From the NCBI GenBank assembly GCA_028355955.1, contig JAOMTQ010000003.1, forward strand, positions 44,438 to 108,437: a stretch of 64,000 nt of DNA. Direction: 5' to 3'. The notes under the pieces were generated by a model. It saw nothing but the letters and a program-made list of their open reading frames with translations, was not told where the DNA came from and did not search any database. Made by a program: the position numbers and the translations under genes. The stretch is from Methylophilaceae bacterium. Its GTDB lineage: Bacteria > Pseudomonadota > Gammaproteobacteria > Burkholderiales > Methylophilaceae. Below are positions 47,419 through 57,222 of this stretch, piece by piece; positions within the stretch are counted from its first letter, which is position 1, and every line of letters begins with the position of its first letter.

Positions 47419-48055
47419 TATTTCTTATATAAATAGGAGCGGCATTTTTAAGATTGAAATTGTCATCCATTTTTTTTATACCTAATTGAGCAATTGCACC
47501 AGCTAAGGGGTATTCATTTTCATCAATTATAATTTTTTGAGCTTGGTATTTCTCACTAAGAATTTTTTTATATTCAAAAACACCTGACCCAACTATAACT
47601 CCCTCCTCTAAATCTAGATTAGGTAAATTACATGGCTTAAAAACACCGCAGTCAATAATTGGGATAAACTCACTATTAATTCTCTTATATGCACTCATAT
47701 AAACTTCTCCCATCCGAGCATCTACACAGGGGATAACGACAGCTTTATCTACTTTTTTTGCAATAGCCTCTAAATTATTAATTCCTACAATAGGTAAATT
47801 ATGGGCATATGCAATGCCATATGCCACCCCCGCAGCAATTCTAACTCCTGTAAATGCGCCAGGGCCTGCGCCAAACGTTACGCCATTAAGGCTGCTAAAA
47901 TTAATGTCATTTTTATCCATTAATTTCTTTAACAAAGGTATGATATTTTCAGAATGTTTTTTATCAGATGAATACGACTCCTCTATTAGAGCATCATTTT
48001 TTAACAAAGCGATAGATAAAAGCTGGCTCGAAGTATCGATTGATAAAATATTCAT
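47351..48055 (-). CDS. tsaB: tRNA threonylcarbamoyladenosine biosynthesis protein TsaB
   Basis: Non-catalytic ASKHA-fold partner of TsaD in synthesis of t6A at position 37 of ANN-decoding tRNAs. The 234-residue protein opens with ILSIDTSSQLLSIALL and includes GVTFGAGPGAFTGVRIAAGVAYGIAYA near residues 60-85 and VIPCVDARMGEVYMSAY near 113. It overlaps dinG by 4 bases and rimI by 68 bases, so the three genes are tightly coupled. Confidence 0.94.
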   Translation of the reverse strand: MNILSIDTSSQLLSIALLKNDALIEESYSSDKKHSENIIPLLKKLMDKNDINFSSLNGVTFGAGPGAFTGVRIAAGVAYGIAYAHNLPIVGINNLEAIAKKVDKAVVIPCVDARMGEVYMSAYKRINSEFIPIIDCGVFKPCNLPNLDLEEGVIVGSGVFEYKKILSEKYQAQKIIIDENEYPLAGAIAQLGIKKMDDNFNLKNAAPIYIRNNVAKTISERKVDTKDKETKNQL

Positions 48056-49995
48056 TCTAGCTCCTCCAAAAAATTGATAACGGCAGATTCATTCCTTGTT
48101 CTCTTAAAAGAAGGGAGGCTTTTCCAAATCTTAATTCCGTATGACTTTTCAATAATTCTTTTATCACAAATCACCATAACTCCTTTATCTTGATCGTCCC
48201 TAATAAGTCTTCCGACACCTTGCTTGAGTCTAATAATTGCTTCAGGTAATTGCATTGAAATAAATGCATTTATTCCTTCATCAGATAATAATTTAATTTT
48301 AGATTCAAATACAGGATCTCCTGGAGATTGAAAGGGTAGCTTATCAATTATAACCAAACTTAATGCCGATCCTCTTACATCGATACCTTCCCAAAAACTT
48401 AATGACCCAATTAAAACTGCATTACCATATTGTTTAAATTGTTGTAATAAGTCACTTTTGGGTCCTTCGCCTTGGGTGATTACTGGATAACCAATTTTAT
48501 TTTTTTTGAGCTCGTCTTTTAATAAAGCTCCAATTTCTTCCATTGATTTTAAGCTTGTGGCCAAAATAAATGCTCTACCTTTTGATGCTTTTATGAGGGG
48601 TAATACCTTTTTAACTAAAACTAGATTAAATAATGCGTCTTTTGGATCAGGGATTTCTTTTGGCACATATAAAAATGTATTTTCACCGTAATTAAATGGG
48701 CTCTGCAAATACTGGGTCATTGCTTTTTCAAGTCCAAGAAGTTTTGTGAAGTGGTCAAAGCTTCCATTGATTGATAAAGTTGCCGAAGTAAATATCCACG
48801 CGCTATCACTTTTATTTTGAAATTTATTAAATTGTTCAGCGATACTTATTGGCGTTTCGTTAAATTGAATTGTCCTACCAAAAACCTCTAACCAATATAT
48901 ATTATTTTGATTATCTTTTTTCAACCAAGAATTAAATTTAATATTTAGCTCCGTAGATCTTTCGAACAGCTTTTGTAATTCTGCATTCTCCTCGGAATGT
49001 CTTGATAAAGTAATTCCTAGTAATGCTAATTTTTCAATTAAAGACGAATAAGTTTCTTTGAAATTTTCATAATCCTGGAGATTGTCTATATTTAATCTAG
49101 TTGGCGATGGGCTAATTATTTTCTTCAAAACAAGAATGTTTTCTTGTAAATCTTTTAATAACTTATCTAGAACCTTAATAGTGTCTGGGTATTTTTTTAA
49201 ACCTTGTTGGCAGTCTTGGATTAAGTTAGATATTTGACTAGAAGAAATGAATTGTCCCAAGAAAAAAGATGCGACTAATGGGACTTGATGCGCCTCGTCA
49301 AAAATAATAGTATTTGCTTTGGGGAGGATCTCGGATAGTTCTTCATCTTTAAGGGCAAAATCAGCAAAAAATAAATGATGATTTACTATTAGTACCTCTG
49401 ACTCTAGCGCCTCCTTCCGAGCTTTTACTATAAAGCACTCTTTATAAAATTCACAATCTTGGCCTAAACAATTTTCTTTTGTCGAAGTGACCATTGGCCA
49501 TATAGTTGAAGTCTCTGGTATTTGGCTGATTTCAGACACTTCCCCTGAATCGGTATTGTCTGAAAAAGCCTTTATCAAATGCAAATGTTTAGCGTCCTCT
49601 TTGTTAAAAAACATGCCTTCCTGATTTGTATTTTCCATCCTCAGTTTACAAATATAGTTTCCTCTGCCCTTAAGGATATTAACCTTCACTGAGATTTTTA
49701 GGGCTTCTCTTATTTTGGGGATATCGTTAAAAAAAAGTTGGTCTTGTAAGTTCTTCGTGGCAGTTGAAATAATAACTCTTCCTCCCTTTAAAAGTGCAGG
49801 GTATAAATATGCAAAGGTTTTACCAACCCCTGTTCCAGCCTCTACGACTAACGACGCTTTATCTTTAATCGACTCATTAATGGATTTTGCCATTTCAACT
49901 TGTTCAGCCCTTAGTTGATAATTTTCGAGGCAATCGCTTAATGGTCCATTGGGACTAAAAAAATCGTCAATTGTTGAATTTTGATTGGCAGGCAT
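48052..49995 (-). CDS. ATP-dependent DNA helicase of the DinG/YoaA type
   Basis: Superfamily 2 XPD-like 5'-3' helicase of 647 residues. The Walker A motif is VEAGTGVGKTFAYLYPAL near residue 53. Four cysteines for an Fe-S cluster lie in CKLRMEN and CLGQDCEFYKEC (~112-190). The DEAH box is IIFDEAHQVPL near 230, and motif VI is RLKQGVGRLIRD near 600. It resembles YoaA (DinG family), which acts at stalled forks in E. coli. It is first in the run dinG-tsaB-rimI-holD-proS and divergent from ctpA. Confidence 0.92.
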   Translation of the reverse strand: MPANQNSTIDDFFSPNGPLSDCLENYQLRAEQVEMAKSINESIKDKASLVVEAGTGVGKTFAYLYPALLKGGRVIISTATKNLQDQLFFNDIPKIREALKISVKVNILKGRGNYICKLRMENTNQEGMFFNKEDAKHLHLIKAFSDNTDSGEVSEISQIPETSTIWPMVTSTKENCLGQDCEFYKECFIVKARKEALESEVLIVNHHLFFADFALKDEELSEILPKANTIIFDEAHQVPLVASFFLGQFISSSQISNLIQDCQQGLKKYPDTIKVLDKLLKDLQENILVLKKIISPSPTRLNIDNLQDYENFKETYSSLIEKLALLGITLSRHSEENAELQKLFERSTELNIKFNSWLKKDNQNNIYWLEVFGRTIQFNETPISIAEQFNKFQNKSDSAWIFTSATLSINGSFDHFTKLLGLEKAMTQYLQSPFNYGENTFLYVPKEIPDPKDALFNLVLVKKVLPLIKASKGRAFILATSLKSMEEIGALLKDELKKNKIGYPVITQGEGPKSDLLQQFKQYGNAVLIGSLSFWEGIDVRGSALSLVIIDKLPFQSPGDPVFESKIKLLSDEGINAFISMQLPEAIIRLKQGVGRLIRDDQDKGVMVICDKRIIEKSYGIKIWKSLPSFKRTRNESAVINFLEELE

Positions 49996-50143
49996 AGTTT
50001 TTAAGGTTAACTCACATGGAACTTAATTTCATAAATATATGTCTCCCTAATATATAGAGAATTATTTTTTTATAAAGTAGTTATGCATTAATATGTTAGT
50101 AATTCTTAGTTATTCTTTTAAAAAACAAAAAAGGTTTATTTAG

Positions 50144-51538
50144 ATGCGTTCAAAATTTGAAAAGTTTTCACTTGTAATTAGTGGTGCAATTATTGGTATT
50201 TTATTTACTTTTAATTTCCCTGTATTTGCTGACAAGAATAACCCAAATAATTTACCAATTGATAAGCTTAGAACTTTTGCAGAAGTATTCGGTAAAATTA
50301 AAACAGATTATGTAGATCAAATTGGAGATCCAAAGCTTCTCGACGAAGCACTCAAAGGGATGATGTCTGGTTTGGATCCACATTCTGTTTATCTCGACAA
50401 AGATAAATATAAAGATTTATCACAAGGTACTGCAGGTGAATTTGGTGGACTAGGCATCGAAGTTGGGATGAAAGATGGTTTTGTAGAAGTAATTACACCT
50501 ATTGAGGATACACCAGCTTACAATGCCGGATTAAAAAGCGGTGATTTAATTATTAAACTTGATGATACCTTAGTTAAAGGGCTCACTCTAAACGATGCCG
50601 TCAAATTAATGAGAGGTAAGCCAGGTACTTCAATCGATATAAGAGTTCTTCGTGATGATGTTGTAGATCCAATTGATATCAAAATTACTCGTGCCCAAAT
50701 TAAAACTAAAAGTGTTAAAGCTAAACTGATCGAACCAGATTACGCATATTTGAGAATAACTCAGTTTCAAGATAGGACAGGTGAAGATTTAGCAAAAGCA
50801 ATTAAAAAATTAAGGGTTGAGAATAAACATGCTTTTAATGGAATTATATTAGATATGAGAAATAATCCTGGTGGCTTATTGACGCAAGCGGTATCTGTTT
50901 CGGCTGCTTTTCTTGATGATGATGAGTTAGTTGTTTATACCGAAGGGAGAGCGCCTGATTCTAAAATGCGCTTAACAACAGCCCCTGAAAATTTCATTAG
51001 GTCTGGAGGAGATTTTGAAAAAAATAATTACATAAAATCACTACCTAAAGATATTAAAGACGTTCCTATGGTAGTAATCATTAATAATGGTTCTGCTTCA
51101 GCGGCTGAAATAGTAACAGGTGCACTGAAGGACCACAAAAGAGCGACTATATTAGGTACACGAAGTTTTGGTAAGGGTTCAGTCCAAAGTATCCTACCAA
51201 TGATGAATGGATCAGCGATTAAATTAACTACAGCTAGATACTTTACGCCAAATGGAACATCTATCCAAGGTAAGGGAATCGAACCAGATATTACAGTTAA
51301 AGATGGCACAGAATCCCTAGCTTATCGCGAGGAAGATATCCCTGACAGCCTTTCTAACCCACAGGATAAAAGTAAGAAAGAAGATAAACCATTAACAAAT
51401 GGGCCAACACCTGAACAAAAGGAAGCGCTTAATAATTTCAAACCCATTAAGTTTGGTACAGATGAAGATATCCAATATATTGAAGCACTTAAGATACTTA
51501 AAGGAATGGGTGATCAAGCTGCAATTTTAAAAAATTAA
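50144..51538 (+). CDS. ctpA: Carboxy-terminal processing protease
   Basis: Periplasmic S41 serine protease of 464 residues with a signal/anchor sequence (SLVISGAIIGILFTFNF) at the N-terminus. Order: an N-terminal helical region, a PDZ domain (~95-185, with FGGLGIEVGMKDG), and the catalytic S41 domain. The Ser-Lys dyad is in NNGSASAAEIVTG (~residue 320) and SFGKGSVQ (~345). The C-terminal tail is charged. In Betaproteobacteria CtpA processes envelope proteins. It starts a three-gene run with coq7 and the DUF2322 gene. Confidence 0.95.
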   Translation: MRSKFEKFSLVISGAIIGILFTFNFPVFADKNNPNNLPIDKLRTFAEVFGKIKTDYVDQIGDPKLLDEALKGMMSGLDPHSVYLDKDKYKDLSQGTAGEFGGLGIEVGMKDGFVEVITPIEDTPAYNAGLKSGDLIIKLDDTLVKGLTLNDAVKLMRGKPGTSIDIRVLRDDVVDPIDIKITRAQIKTKSVKAKLIEPDYAYLRITQFQDRTGEDLAKAIKKLRVENKHAFNGIILDMRNNPGGLLTQAVSVSAAFLDDDELVVYTEGRAPDSKMRLTTAPENFIRSGGDFEKNNYIKSLPKDIKDVPMVVIINNGSASAAEIVTGALKDHKRATILGTRSFGKGSVQSILPMMNGSAIKLTTARYFTPNGTSIQGKGIEPDITVKDGTESLAYREEDIPDSLSNPQDKSKKEDKPLTNGPTPEQKEALNNFKPIKFGTDEDIQYIEALKILKGMGDQAAILKN

Positions 51539-51544
51539 TAGTAA

Positions 51545-52171
51545 ATGTACATCGATAAATTTATTGAAGAAATTGAGATAGGGTTAAAAATATTATTTAG
51601 TCCTAGCTTATCGAATAGACCTAGGCCTGATAAAAAAATCTCAAATAAAGTAAATCTAAGCTCTGCGATTAAGAAAAAAAATGCGAAATTAATGAGAGTT
51701 AATCATTCTGGAGAAATTTGTGCTCAAGCTCTTTATAGGGGGCAATTACTCTTTAATGAAGATAAAAAGATTGAAAAAAGTTTACAAAAAGCAGCTGGTG
51801 AAGAAATTGATCACCTTGCTTGGTGTGAAGAAAGAATTGGTGAGTTAAACGGAAAAACTAGCTTGCTAAATCCTATTCTTTATATAGGGTCCATAGGAAT
51901 AGGTGGTATTGCGAGCATCATCGATAAAAAATATAACTTAGGATTTTTAGCTGAAACAGAAAAACAGGTTTCCTCTCATCTTGATAAGCATCTTACTAAA
52001 CTATCTAAAAACGATGTTAAGACAAAAAAAATATTGGAACAGATGAAATTCGATGAGCAACAACATGAAATTGCTGCAAAGGAATTGGGTGCCGCCGAAC
52101 TTCCAAAACCAATAAAAAAAGCTATGGGTATTACATCAAAAATAATGACTACCCTCACCTACAAGATTTAA
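51545..52171 (+). CDS. coq7: Demethoxyubiquinone hydroxylase, Coq7 type
   Basis: Di-iron monooxygenase catalysing the C6 hydroxylation late in ubiquinone synthesis. The 208-residue protein shows the carboxylate ligands in RVNHSGEICAQALYRGQ (~55-70), EEIDHLAWCEERI (~95) and the C-terminal pair TEKQVSSHLDKHL and DEQQHEIAAKELGA (~175). A central hydrophobic segment (PILYIGSIGIGGIASI) is the membrane-binding helix. It follows ctpA by 6 bases. ispB in this window supplies the ubiquinone tail. Confidence 0.94.
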   Translation: MYIDKFIEEIEIGLKILFSPSLSNRPRPDKKISNKVNLSSAIKKKNAKLMRVNHSGEICAQALYRGQLLFNEDKKIEKSLQKAAGEEIDHLAWCEERIGELNGKTSLLNPILYIGSIGIGGIASIIDKKYNLGFLAETEKQVSSHLDKHLTKLSKNDVKTKKILEQMKFDEQQHEIAAKELGAAELPKPIKKAMGITSKIMTTLTYKI

Positions 52172-52176
52172 TTTTA

Positions 52177-52497
52177 ATGTCACAATTATTTAAAGATGTC
52201 TTAAATACTCTCCCAGATATTGACCATGTCATTAAAATTAAACTTTACGACACAAATGGTAATTTTGTCGATGACATTGAAAATTTGCAAGGGACTCAAG
52301 GGTCGCTGAAGGTATACTTTTATTTATATAAAAATTTTAAAGAAATAAACCTTGAAGCAGCTCAAAAAGGCTTAGAACTCTTTTCGGAACATACAGCTGA
52401 GGCAAAAAACTATCCTGGCAATCATCCAAATATTGATCGTTTAATTGATATTTTGCGAACTAACAACATTCTTAGAATTGAAACTATTCTTCGCTAA
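52177..52497 (+). CDS. DUF2322-like protein
   Basis: A 106-residue cytosolic protein with the pattern TLPDIDHVIKIKLYD, IENLQGTQGSLKVYFYL and EHTAEAKNYPGNHPNIDRL, which matches my recollection of the proteobacterial DUF2322 family. No function is known. It starts 5 bases after coq7, suggesting membership of the ctpA-coq7 transcript. Its last 14 bases overlap the convergent osmC-like gene. Confidence 0.75.
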   Translation: MSQLFKDVLNTLPDIDHVIKIKLYDTNGNFVDDIENLQGTQGSLKVYFYLYKNFKEINLEAAQKGLELFSEHTAEAKNYPGNHPNIDRLIDILRTNNILRIETILR

Positions 52498-52900
52498 TTA
52501 CAAAGTCATGGGTTATTTTCACGCTTTTGCCTAACATAATTGAAGCCGAACAATATTTATTAGCTGATAACTCAATTGCTCTTTCTACGGCTTTTTCTTG
52601 AAGATCAATACCTTTAATTAAAAAATGAATATGGATGCTTGTGAATACTTTTGGTACTTCATCTGCTCTTATCGCATCAATTTCAGCAATACATCCGGTT
52701 ATTTGCTGCCTTGATCTTTTTAAAATAGTGACCACATCGAATGAGGTACACCCGCCCATCCCAATAAGCATCATCTCCATGGGTCTCATGCCCAAACCCT
52801 TCCCTCCGAGCTCTTTGGGGCCATCCAATATAACTTCATGTCCAGATTCAGAGCTGCCTTTAAAGCTTACATCCTGCATCCATTTTATTTTAGTTTTCAA
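52484..52900 (-). CDS. OsmC/YhfA-family protein
   Basis: A 138-residue OsmC-fold protein. The two redox-active cysteines typical of the family are present: MGGCTSFDVV near residue 52 and SANKYCSASIML near 118, along with RPMEMMLIGMGG. It is closer in form to YhfA than to OsmC/Ohr, so a peroxidase role should not be assumed. It lies 2 bases downstream of the FKBP gene and overlaps DUF2322 tail-to-tail by 14 bases. Confidence 0.88.
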   Translation of the reverse strand: MKTKIKWMQDVSFKGSSESGHEVILDGPKELGGKGLGMRPMEMMLIGMGGCTSFDVVTILKRSRQQITGCIAEIDAIRADEVPKVFTSIHIHFLIKGIDLQEKAVERAIELSANKYCSASIMLGKSVKITHDFVISEE

Positions 52901-52902
52901 TC

Positions 52903-53346
52903 CTACTGAATCTCAACTAATTCAACTTCAAAAATAAGATCTGAATTTGGTGGAATGACATCTCCCGCACCTCTTGAACCATAACCCATACTTGATGGAA
53001 TAATAATTGTTCGACTTCCGCCAACTTGCATTCCATTAACACCACTGTCCCATCCCTTAATCACTTGACCAACTCCAAGAACAAAATTAAATGGCTCTCT
53101 TCTGTCAACTGAACTATCAAACTTAGTGGTTTTTTCACCATTCTCATAAAGCCAGCCTGTATAATGAACAGTCACTGTAAGGCCTTTTTCAGCCTCACGG
53201 CCATCACCAACTTTGTTATCTATAATAATTAATTCTGTAATTCCTTTGTCTTGCATTTTACTTTTCTCCTCGTTAACAAGTTCTATTGCATATGATAGTG
53301 AAGTGCAGCTTAACATCGCAATTAATATCAATATATTTTTTATCAT
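52903..53346 (-). CDS. Exported FKBP-type peptidyl-prolyl isomerase
   Basis: Periplasmic FK506-binding-type isomerase. The likely start is ATG 53346, giving MIKNILILIAMLSCTSLSYA as signal peptide; the track start at 53370 adds eight residues and lacks a ribosome site. The mature ~120-residue FKBP domain has VTVHYTGWLYENG, FDSSVDRREPFNFVLGVGQVIKGWDSGVNGM and MGYGSRGAGDVIPPNSDLIFEVEL. All the pocket residues usual for active FKBPs seem present. It lies one base after dacB. Confidence 0.92.
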   Translation of the reverse strand: MIKNILILIAMLSCTSLSYAIELVNEEKSKMQDKGITELIIIDNKVGDGREAEKGLTVTVHYTGWLYENGEKTTKFDSSVDRREPFNFVLGVGQVIKGWDSGVNGMQVGGSRTIIIPSSMGYGSRGAGDVIPPNSDLIFEVELVEIQ

Positions 53347-53371
53347 TTCCTTTATTCCTTGTATAAACATT

Positions 53372-54796
53372 TTAAATCGGTTCGAATGCTAAATTAATTA
53401 ATTCATTTTGGAGTTTATAAGATTTGTTTGCTTCTTTATCGTTCATTAAAAAAATTAATATTTTTTTATTTTTATCTTTATCAACGAAATACCCTGCAAT
53501 TGCGCTGACGTTTTTTAATGAGCCTGTCTTGAAGTGACCATTTTTTTTGACCTTAGAAAACGGCATTTTCTTTTCCAATGTGCCATCTTCATTTAGAACC
53601 GAGAGGGAGGATAGCATTTCCGGCATATAGGGGTGTTCATAAATTTTATCCATTATCTCCAAAAGAGTGTCAGCATTAATATAAGTCTTTCTTGATAATC
53701 CGGCCCCGTTCTCAACAAAAATATTATCATTAGCAATACCCTGATTACCCAACCAATCTAAAACAAAATGATTCACATCATCTTCTGTGACTTGCTTCTT
53801 TAAATCTTCTGCTATCACAGTTAACATTAAGTTCCTTGCCATTAAGTTAAGACTATACTTGTTCATGTCACGAATAAGAACACCAAGTGGTCTTGATAAA
53901 TGACTTGCAATCAACTTACCTTCAAGCCTTTCATTATTATTTACCCAATAACCCCCTGAAAAATTACCCCCATTTTGGACCCATAGATATTTAAAAACTT
54001 CATAAAAATATCTACCATTGTCAATGACAGATAAATCAATTTCTTTATTAGAGCATTTCTTACTCAAGTGACCTTGAAAAATTATCATTTCTTCTTGAAT
54101 ACTATTGGCTTTTTGATAATCTAATGCCTGCTTCCATGAGACACAATTTTTCTGACTTAAACGTAAGTTATTTTTTATCTTTAAATATTTTAAATCTGGT
54201 TTAGCTTCAATCTTAACGTTATTGTTTTGTGGTTTAAATTTAAAATTTATCGTATTTGATTGAATCGAAATTGCATTTGGTAAAACATTGTAAGCTCGCA
54301 TTGGGTCATCATCAAAATCAATTGAGTTAGGAACTTTACCGAAATAACTTTTATTTAAAATTAAATTTCCCTCTATTTTTTTTATCCCTTTTTTTTGTAT
54401 CTCTCTTATTAAAGATTCTAGATTATCAGTTGAAAAACTAGCATCCCCCCTGCCAACAAAAATTAAATCTCCCTCAAGAATGTCATCGTTTAACTGACCT
54501 GTATAGTAAAAGTCAGACCTCCATTTATAATTTGGTCCTAATTTATCCAGTGCAATAAATGATGTAATTATTTTTGTAAGTGACGCTGGATTAAAATTTT
54601 TACTGCCATTGTAGATAATTGCTTTTTTTTGAGGATTAGTTAGATTTTTTACAGCAAAACTGTAACTATCTTTTTTAAAATTATATTTATTTATTAATGA
54701 CTTGAATGGCTGTGGCACTTCCGCAGAAACAGAAACAGAAACAACAACACACAATAAAAAAAATATTTTCATGGTTATTTTTCTATGTGATTGCAT
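53372..54796 (-). CDS. dacB: D-alanyl-D-alanine carboxypeptidase/endopeptidase PBP4 type
   Basis: Periplasmic class C penicillin-binding protein (peptidase S13) that trims or cleaves peptidoglycan cross-links. It has 474 residues with a signal peptide (MKIFFLLCVVVSVSVSA). Active-site motifs are SxxK in PASLTKIITSF (~residue 70), SxN in NKYSLNLMARN (~315) and KTG in GHFKTGSLKNV (~425). Start 54796 has a GTGAGG ribosome site and overlaps bioA by 14 bases; ATG 54772 is an alternative. Confidence 0.94.
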   Translation of the reverse strand: MQSHRKITMKIFFLLCVVVSVSVSAEVPQPFKSLINKYNFKKDSYSFAVKNLTNPQKKAIIYNGSKNFNPASLTKIITSFIALDKLGPNYKWRSDFYYTGQLNDDILEGDLIFVGRGDASFSTDNLESLIREIQKKGIKKIEGNLILNKSYFGKVPNSIDFDDDPMRAYNVLPNAISIQSNTINFKFKPQNNNVKIEAKPDLKYLKIKNNLRLSQKNCVSWKQALDYQKANSIQEEMIIFQGHLSKKCSNKEIDLSVIDNGRYFYEVFKYLWVQNGGNFSGGYWVNNNERLEGKLIASHLSRPLGVLIRDMNKYSLNLMARNLMLTVIAEDLKKQVTEDDVNHFVLDWLGNQGIANDNIFVENGAGLSRKTYINADTLLEIMDKIYEHPYMPEMLSSLSVLNEDGTLEKKMPFSKVKKNGHFKTGSLKNVSAIAGYFVDKDKNKKILIFLMNDKEANKSYKLQNELINLAFEPI

Positions 54797-56084
54797 TCAA
54801 AATTGCCTCACGAGTTGTCTTTATCATTTCTTTAGCCTCAGACTCTTTAATGCAGTATGGAGGCATAAAGTAAATAGTATTATCTATGGGTCGAATTAAT
54901 ACGCCCTTATTTAAAGAAAACTCAACTACCTTTTCTATTGAAATCTTCGAATCTAACTCAAATGCCCAAATCATTCCAATATTCCTGAGATCACTAATGG
55001 GGAGGTCTTCTAGAGATGAAAATAACCGATTTATTTTTTTTGATAATATAAGATTTTTTTTCAAAACATTATCAGACTCAAAAATAGATAAGGTTCCTAA
55101 TGCTGCACTACATGCTAACGGATTTCCGGTGTAGCTATGAGAATGTAAGAATCCCTTTTTAATATCATCATCATAGAATGCATTATAGATTTCATCCGAG
55201 GTCAAGGTGACAGACATTGGAAGATACCCACCCGTCAAGCCTTTAGATAAGCATACAAAATCTGGTGTAATTTTTGCATGTTGATGAGCAAACATTTTAC
55301 CTGTTCGTCCAAATCCTACAGCAATTTCATCAGCAATAAGATGTACTTCATACTGGTTACATAATTCTCTTACTCTTTCAAGAAACCTGGCATCGTAAAT
55401 ACCCATCCCCGAAGCACATTGCACCATAGGCTCTATGATAATACTTGCTGTCACTTGGTGATTTTTTTCAAAAATTTTTTTTAATTTTTTTAATTTCTCA
55501 TCTAGAAACTCATCTGATGATTGATTATTTTTTTTTAACCTCAAATCTGGTGAGTCTGTCTTTATATAATTTTTTATTAAAGATCCATAATGTGTTCTAA
55601 AAATTGGGACATCAGTGACTGCAAGTGCTCCAAGTGTTTCGCCATGGTAACTATTTTCTAGGTAAATATATTTATTCTTTGAAGAAAAACCTGTTTGACT
55701 CCAATAATGAGAACTCATTTTTAATGCAATTTCTACTGCATTTGCTCCATCGCTCCCATAAGAGCAATGACCCAGATTAGTCAATTTACTTAATTTTTCT
55801 GATAACTCTATAACTGGTGAATGAGTTAGGCCGGCTAACATTGAATGTTCAAGCGTATTTAGTTGCTTAGAAATATATTTTTTAATTATTTTATTGTTAT
55901 GTCCAAATAAATTTACCCACCAAGAGCTAGTAACATCAAGATATTTTTTTCCATCAAAATCATACAGCCAAACTCCCTTTCCTCTTTCAATTGGTATCAG
56001 AGGAAAATTTTCATGATGCTTCATTTGCGTGCAAGGATGCCAAACAGACTTAATACTTCTTTTTATATATTCTTTATTTTTCAT
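54783..56084 (-). CDS. bioA: Adenosylmethionine-8-amino-7-oxononanoate aminotransferase
   Basis: PLP-dependent biotin synthesis enzyme making 7,8-diaminopelargonate with SAM as amino donor. The 433-residue protein has SVWHPCTQMKHHENFP at the start, the DGANAVEIALKM segment near 113, HLIADEIAVGFGRTG near 250, and the PLP lysine in CLSKGLTGGYLPM near 280. No other bio gene lies nearby, so the pathway is dispersed or partial. It overlaps dacB and is 6 bases downstream of tas. Confidence 0.96.
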   Translation of the reverse strand: MKNKEYIKRSIKSVWHPCTQMKHHENFPLIPIERGKGVWLYDFDGKKYLDVTSSWWVNLFGHNNKIIKKYISKQLNTLEHSMLAGLTHSPVIELSEKLSKLTNLGHCSYGSDGANAVEIALKMSSHYWSQTGFSSKNKYIYLENSYHGETLGALAVTDVPIFRTHYGSLIKNYIKTDSPDLRLKKNNQSSDEFLDEKLKKLKKIFEKNHQVTASIIIEPMVQCASGMGIYDARFLERVRELCNQYEVHLIADEIAVGFGRTGKMFAHQHAKITPDFVCLSKGLTGGYLPMSVTLTSDEIYNAFYDDDIKKGFLHSHSYTGNPLACSAALGTLSIFESDNVLKKNLILSKKINRLFSSLEDLPISDLRNIGMIWAFELDSKISIEKVVEFSLNKGVLIRPIDNTIYFMPPYCIKESEAKEMIKTTREAILNAIT

Positions 56085-56090
56085 AAAAGC

Positions 56091-57161
56091 CTATGGCGCT
56101 GGATTCATTACCTCAAGATGAATACTATCTATCTCTTGAATTAACTCGTCATCAATAATATCTAACTCATAAGCTGAAATATTTTGCTTAAGCTGATTTA
56201 TATTTGTTGCTCCAATAACTGTACTAGTCACAAACCATTGAGAGTAGACAAAATTTAATGCTAAGTCGGTTAAGTTTAAGTTTCTTTTTTTCGCTAATGA
56301 GGCGTATTTTTCTATGGCCTTATTTACACCTGTTCTATTGTATCTTCTAGCATAACCAGGAAACAGATTTACACGCCCATTCGCCTTCGGATCTTTTAGA
56401 TATTTCCCACTAAGATGACCAAAGGCTAATGGTGAATATGAGAAAAATGACAAATTTTCTCTAAAAAATATTTCCGTCATACCTAACTCAACCATTCTAT
56501 TTAATAAACTATAGCTATTTTGTAAATTACAAACCAGAGGCAAATCTTTAATTTTTGCAATCCTTATAAATTCCATTACACCCCAGGGCCACTCATTAGA
56601 TAATGCAAAATATCTCACCTTTCCAGTTTTAATAAGATTATCAATACTCATTAACTGTTCCTCAATAGAGACCCAATTAATTAATTTTTCATCTGCATAG
56701 TCGTCTTTTGGATTAAATTTATATTGACCAAACATGGGCACATTTCTTTCGGGCCAATGAAGATATAAAAGATCAATATAGTCCGTCTTTAGTCTTTTCA
56801 AAGAACAATTAACCGCTTCGTTAATATTTTTTTGATCCATTGATTTAGGCCCTCCCCTAATCCAATCAATAGATCTCCTAGGGCCCGCTATTTTTGTAGA
56901 AATAACAAAATCTTCTCTTTTTTGACCTTTAAGCCAATTTCCAATAATTTTTTCTGTTAAATTACATGTTTCTGCTTTTGGTGGAACTGGATACATCTCA
57001 GCAACATCTATACTGTTAATTCCTTTTGATACTGCATAGTCGAGTTGCTTAAAAGCGTCGTTTTGCGTATTTTGATCACCAAAAGTCATCGTGCCAAGTG
57101 TGATTGGTGATACTTTAAGATCGGTTTGACCTACATTTCTGTAACTATTTTTTGTAAACAT
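56091..57161 (-). CDS. tas: Aldo/keto reductase, Tas-like
   Basis: NADPH-dependent AKR-fold oxidoreductase of 356 residues resembling E. coli Tas. The catalytic tetrad candidates are visible: Asp and Tyr in IDVAEMYPVPP (~50-58), Lys in ISTKIAGPRR (~90) and His in DYIDLLYLHWPERN (~140). The cofactor region STVIGATNINQLKQN is near the C-terminus. Tas of E. coli suppresses tyrosine auxotrophy; the true substrate is unknown. It is divergent from groES. Confidence 0.88.
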   Translation of the reverse strand: MFTKNSYRNVGQTDLKVSPITLGTMTFGDQNTQNDAFKQLDYAVSKGINSIDVAEMYPVPPKAETCNLTEKIIGNWLKGQKREDFVISTKIAGPRRSIDWIRGGPKSMDQKNINEAVNCSLKRLKTDYIDLLYLHWPERNVPMFGQYKFNPKDDYADEKLINWVSIEEQLMSIDNLIKTGKVRYFALSNEWPWGVMEFIRIAKIKDLPLVCNLQNSYSLLNRMVELGMTEIFFRENLSFFSYSPLAFGHLSGKYLKDPKANGRVNLFPGYARRYNRTGVNKAIEKYASLAKKRNLNLTDLALNFVYSQWFVTSTVIGATNINQLKQNISAYELDIIDDELIQEIDSIHLEVMNPAP

Positions 57162-57193
57162 AAGCTTTAAATTATAAATAAATTTAATGAAAA

Positions 57194-57222
57194 CTTGAAA
57201 TTTATAGTATTCATCCCTATTA
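57194..57222 (+). promoter_or_regulatory. Sigma32-type heat-shock promoter of groES-groEL
   Basis: CTTGAAA at 57194-57200, a 14-base spacer, then CCCTATTA at 57215-57222, against a consensus of CTTGAAA-N13-15-CCCCATnT. The predicted start site falls inside the CIRCE element that follows at once. Confidence 0.7.
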